Shown here: piece after piece, positions 33,074-35,414 of the stretch
Layout of the letters: each line of letters begins with the position of its first letter
Position numbering within the stretch: the first letter of the stretch is position 1
DNA from: an uncultured Actinomycetes bacterium
Lineage (GTDB): Bacteria; Actinomycetota; Coriobacteriia; Coriobacteriales; Atopobiaceae
Direction of reading: 5' to 3'
NCBI GenBank assembly: GCA_900313905.1
Contig: OMTG01000077.1
Span: 1-35,414, forward strand
DNA: 35,414 nucleotides
Made by a program: the position numbers and the translations under genes
The notes under the pieces: generated by a model
The model's database searches: none
What the model was told of the DNA's origin: nothing
What the model saw: only the letters and a program-made list of their open reading frames with translations

Positions 33074-33108
33074 ATACCTGACAATCATAAGCATGGAAAT
33101 GCAGGTAT
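33074..33108. promoter_or_regulatory. Candidate operator of rhaBA
   Basis: ATACCTG (33074-33080) and CAGGTAT (33102-33108) are perfect 7-base inverted arms 21 bases apart; GCAT-GGAA-ATGC (33091-33102) lies within. CATAAT at 33115-33120 is a possible -10 box just downstream, so a -35 would fall inside the repeat. Placement 80-120 bases upstream of rhaB fits regulator binding. Confidence 0.45.
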
Positions 33109-33189
33109 TACCAGCATAATATCGTGTGCCAGCAGAGGGGCAGAAGGAATCAATCAAAAGAAGATTCTGCCAAGAGGGAGAGGCTGGGC

Positions 33190-34626
33190 ATGGGATCGCG
33201 CTATCTGGCAATCGATATCGGCGCATCGAGCGGGCGCGCCATCGTGGGCGAGGTGGATGGAGAAGGGCGCATCAGCCTGACAGAGGTCTATCGCTTCGAG
33301 AATGGCATGAAGGAACATGACGGACATCTCGTCTGGGATATCGAGGGGCTCTATCAGCGCATCCTCGAAGGCATGATCTGTGCGCGCGAACGCGGGCTTC
33401 AGCCCGACACGGTCGCGATCGATACCTGGGCGGTCGACTATGTCCTGCTCGATAGCGACGACCATATGATCGGCGATGCGGTCGCCTACCGCGACAGCCG
33501 CACCGAGGGCGTGAAGGACCGCCTCGAGCAGGAGGGGATCCTCCCGTTTGCCGAGCACTACGGGCGCTGCGGCATCCAGTACCAGCCCTTCAACACCTGC
33601 TACCAGCTGCTGGCACTCAAGCGCGAGCACCCGGAGCAGCTTTCTGCTGCGAAGAGCTTCCTGATGGTGCCGGACTACCTGAACTTCCGTCTGACCGGCG
33701 TGAAGGCAAACGAGTACACCAATGCCTCCACGACTGCGCTCGTCGCAGCCAAGACCATGGACTGGGATGATGAGCTGATTTCACGCCTGGGGCTGCCCCG
33801 TGGCATCTTCCAGGACATCCGGATGCCAGGCCAGGTGCTGGGGCCGCTTTCTGCGGATGTCGAGCGCGAGGTGGGCTACAGGGCCCAGGTCGTGCTTTCG
33901 GCGACCCATGATACGGGCTCTGCCTGGCTGGCCGTGCCCGCCCGCGACGACAAGGCGGTCTACATCTCCTCGGGCACCTGGAGCCTTCTCGGCTGCGAGC
34001 ACATGCGCCCGATCACCACGCAGGAGAGCGCCGAGGCGAACTTCACGAACGAGGGCGGCTTCGAAGGCCGCTTCCGCTACCTCAAGAACATCATGGGCCT
34101 CTGGATGATCCAGAATGTCCGCCGCGAGGCAAAGCATGCGGACGGGACGCTGCCGAGCTGGGATGAGCTCGTCCAAGGCGCCCGTGCGGCCAGCGAGGCA
34201 GGATTTGCCTCCGTGGTCGATGTGGATGAGGAGAGGTTCCTGGCCCCTGCATCCATGTCTGAAGAGCTGCAGCATGCCTGTGTCGAATCCGGACAGCAGG
34301 TGCCCCAGACAGCAGGGGAGCTTGCCTCTGTCGTCTACCGCTCTCTTGCCCAGGGCTATGCCCGTGCCATACAAGAGCTTTCGCGTCTCACGGGCACTGC
34401 CTACACCAGCATCAATATCGTGGGCGGCGGCTCTGCCAATGCCTATCTGAACGAGCTGACAGCCAATGCTGCCAAGCTGCCGGTCTTCGCCGGACCCATG
34501 GAAGGAACAGCGCTGGGCAATGTGATGGTCCAGGCAATCGCACAGGGCGATTTCGCCAGCCTCGAAGAGGCCCGCGCTGCAATCAGGAAGAGCTTTGCTA
34601 TCAAGGAGGTACTGCCCCATGAGTGA
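33190..34626 (+). CDS. rhaB: Rhamnulokinase
   Basis: A 478-residue FGGY-family sugar kinase that phosphorylates L-rhamnulose at O-1 with ATP. The first phosphate loop is AIDIGASSGRAIVG (7-20). DTWAVDY (about 78-84) is the typical rhamnulokinase segment and the catalytic base is Asp241 in ATHDTGSAW. The ADENOSINE-site glycines lie in NIVGGGSANAYLNEL near the C-terminus. Length fits E. coli RhaB (489). The ATG at 33190 follows GGGAGAGG; the open frame 22 codons upstream lacks family sequence. The stop overlaps the rhaA start by eight bases, so the two enzymes are coupled. Confidence 0.95.
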   Translation: MGSRYLAIDIGASSGRAIVGEVDGEGRISLTEVYRFENGMKEHDGHLVWDIEGLYQRILEGMICARERGLQPDTVAIDTWAVDYVLLDSDDHMIGDAVAYRDSRTEGVKDRLEQEGILPFAEHYGRCGIQYQPFNTCYQLLALKREHPEQLSAAKSFLMVPDYLNFRLTGVKANEYTNASTTALVAAKTMDWDDELISRLGLPRGIFQDIRMPGQVLGPLSADVEREVGYRAQVVLSATHDTGSAWLAVPARDDKAVYISSGTWSLLGCEHMRPITTQESAEANFTNEGGFEGRFRYLKNIMGLWMIQNVRREAKHADGTLPSWDELVQGARAASEAGFASVVDVDEERFLAPASMSEELQHACVESGQQVPQTAGELASVVYRSLAQGYARAIQELSRLTGTAYTSINIVGGGSANAYLNELTANAAKLPVFAGPMEGTALGNVMVQAIAQGDFASLEEARAAIRKSFAIKEVLPHE

Positions 34627-35414
34627 GATGACTGAAGCCTACCGTCTTGCAAAGGAAGCCTATGCCGCTTACGGCATCGACACCGATGCAGCGATCGAGA
34701 AGCTCGCTGCCAAGCCGATCTCGATGCACTGCTGGCAGGGCGACGATGTCCAGGGATTCGACCAGGGAGACAACCCGGCATCCGGCGGAATCATGACTAC
34801 GGGGAACTACCCGGGACGTGCGAGGAACTTCGAGGAGCTGAAGGCCGATTTCGCCTATGCAGCCTCCCTGATCCCGGGCAAGAAGCGCATCAACCTCCAC
34901 GCGTCCTATGCGGTCTTCACGGACGAGAACCCTTGGCACGACCGCGACGAGCTCACCTACGAGGATTTCCGTCCCTGGGTCGAGTGGGCCAAGGAGCAGG
35001 GCTATGGGATTGACTTCAATGGAACCTTCTTCTCCCATCCGAAGGTTAACCACGGCCTCACCGTCTCCTCGCCCGATCCTGAGACCCGAGCTTTCTGGGT
35101 CCGCCATGGCATCTGCTGCCGCGAGATCGCAGAGCGCATCGGCGAGGAGCTCGATGATAGGGTCCTCCTCAACTTCTGGATCCCCGATGGCCTGAAGGAC
35201 ACCCCGACCGACCGCTATGGCCTGAGGAAGAACCTCCTGGACTCCCTCGACGAGATCTATGCAGAGCCGAAGGAGCATGTGGTCGATGCCTTCGAGCAGA
35301 AGGTCTTTGGCCTCGGCGTCGAGGGTTTCACGGTGGGCGACCAGGAGCTCTACGAGGGGTACGCGATGAGGAAGGGCGGCAATGCCTGCGTGCTGCTCGA
35401 TACGGGCCACTTCA
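34619..35414 (+). CDS. rhaA: L-rhamnose isomerase, N-terminal part (cut by window end)
   Basis: The first 265 codons of L-rhamnose isomerase, which converts L-rhamnose to L-rhamnulose using a divalent metal. Family sequence is clear: ISMHCWQGDDVQGFD, then GIMTTGNYPGRARN, INLHASYAVF, DFNGTFFSHPK and the metal-site start VLLDTGHF at the window edge. The usual length is about 420 residues, so about 150 lie outside. The ATG at 34619 has AAGGAGG nine bases upstream and overlaps the rhaB stop. With rhaB it covers the first two steps of rhamnose use; the aldolase RhaD is not in the window. Confidence 0.95.
   Translation, partial: MSEMTEAYRLAKEAYAAYGIDTDAAIEKLAAKPISMHCWQGDDVQGFDQGDNPASGGIMTTGNYPGRARNFEELKADFAYAASLIPGKKRINLHASYAVFTDENPWHDRDELTYEDFRPWVEWAKEQGYGIDFNGTFFSHPKVNHGLTVSSPDPETRAFWVRHGICCREIAERIGEELDDRVLLNFWIPDGLKDTPTDRYGLRKNLLDSLDEIYAEPKEHVVDAFEQKVFGLGVEGFTVGDQELYEGYAMRKGGNACVLLDTGHF

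Overview
This is a high-GC window of about 35 kb from a bacterial chromosome. Gene content and style suggest an actinobacterium of the class Coriobacteriia (an Olsenella/Atopobium/Collinsella-like organism). Pointers are the GC-rich third codon positions, a very long single-chain PurL, an ECF transporter under an FMN riboswitch, rhamnose genes beside an AraC regulator, and proteins of the DUF4428 and SPFH-zinc-ribbon families. The taxonomic call is inference from reading alone; no database was searched.

Layout. The window opens inside the 3' end of a 5S rRNA gene and its terminator, so an rRNA operon ends here. Next come a YbaK-type tRNA deacylase (+), an HxlR regulator with an aldo/keto reductase (-), and release factor 3 (prfC, -). 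A compact minus-strand operon follows: FMN riboswitch, ribU, a fused double-ATPase ecfA and ecfT, together a dedicated riboflavin importer. An HPP-like membrane protein (-) and murB (+) diverge from each other. From 9.7 to 11.2 kb lies a gene graveyard: the tail of a TetR-like regulator and a broken oleate hydratase, apparently fused by a deletion across a divergent gene pair. amt and a P-II protein (-) form an ammonium operon.

The middle part is envelope and signalling. It has a secreted coiled-coil peptidoglycan hydrolase, an SPFH protein with a freshly duplicated zinc ribbon, and a tightly overlapping three-gene operon (degenerate multi-TM kinase-like sensor, true histidine kinase, NarL-type regulator). 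A DUF4428 zinc-ribbon protein and a lipoprotein follow. The right part has a UPF0210 protein, a TPR-like membrane-anchored protein, purL, an HTH-aminotransferase fusion preceded by an array of an 8-base motif, a GNAT acetyltransferase, and an esterase-fold protein that lacks the nucleophile serine and carries a long coiled coil. The window ends with the rhamnose locus: an AraC regulator divergent from rhaB and rhaA, the latter cut by the window end.

Best candidates for undescribed biology are the HTH-aminotransferase fusion with its repeat array, the pseudokinase/kinase/regulator operon flanked by zinc-ribbon proteins, and the pseudo-esterase with the coiled-coil tail. Nearly every transcription unit ends in a well-formed hairpin, which helps fix operon limits.
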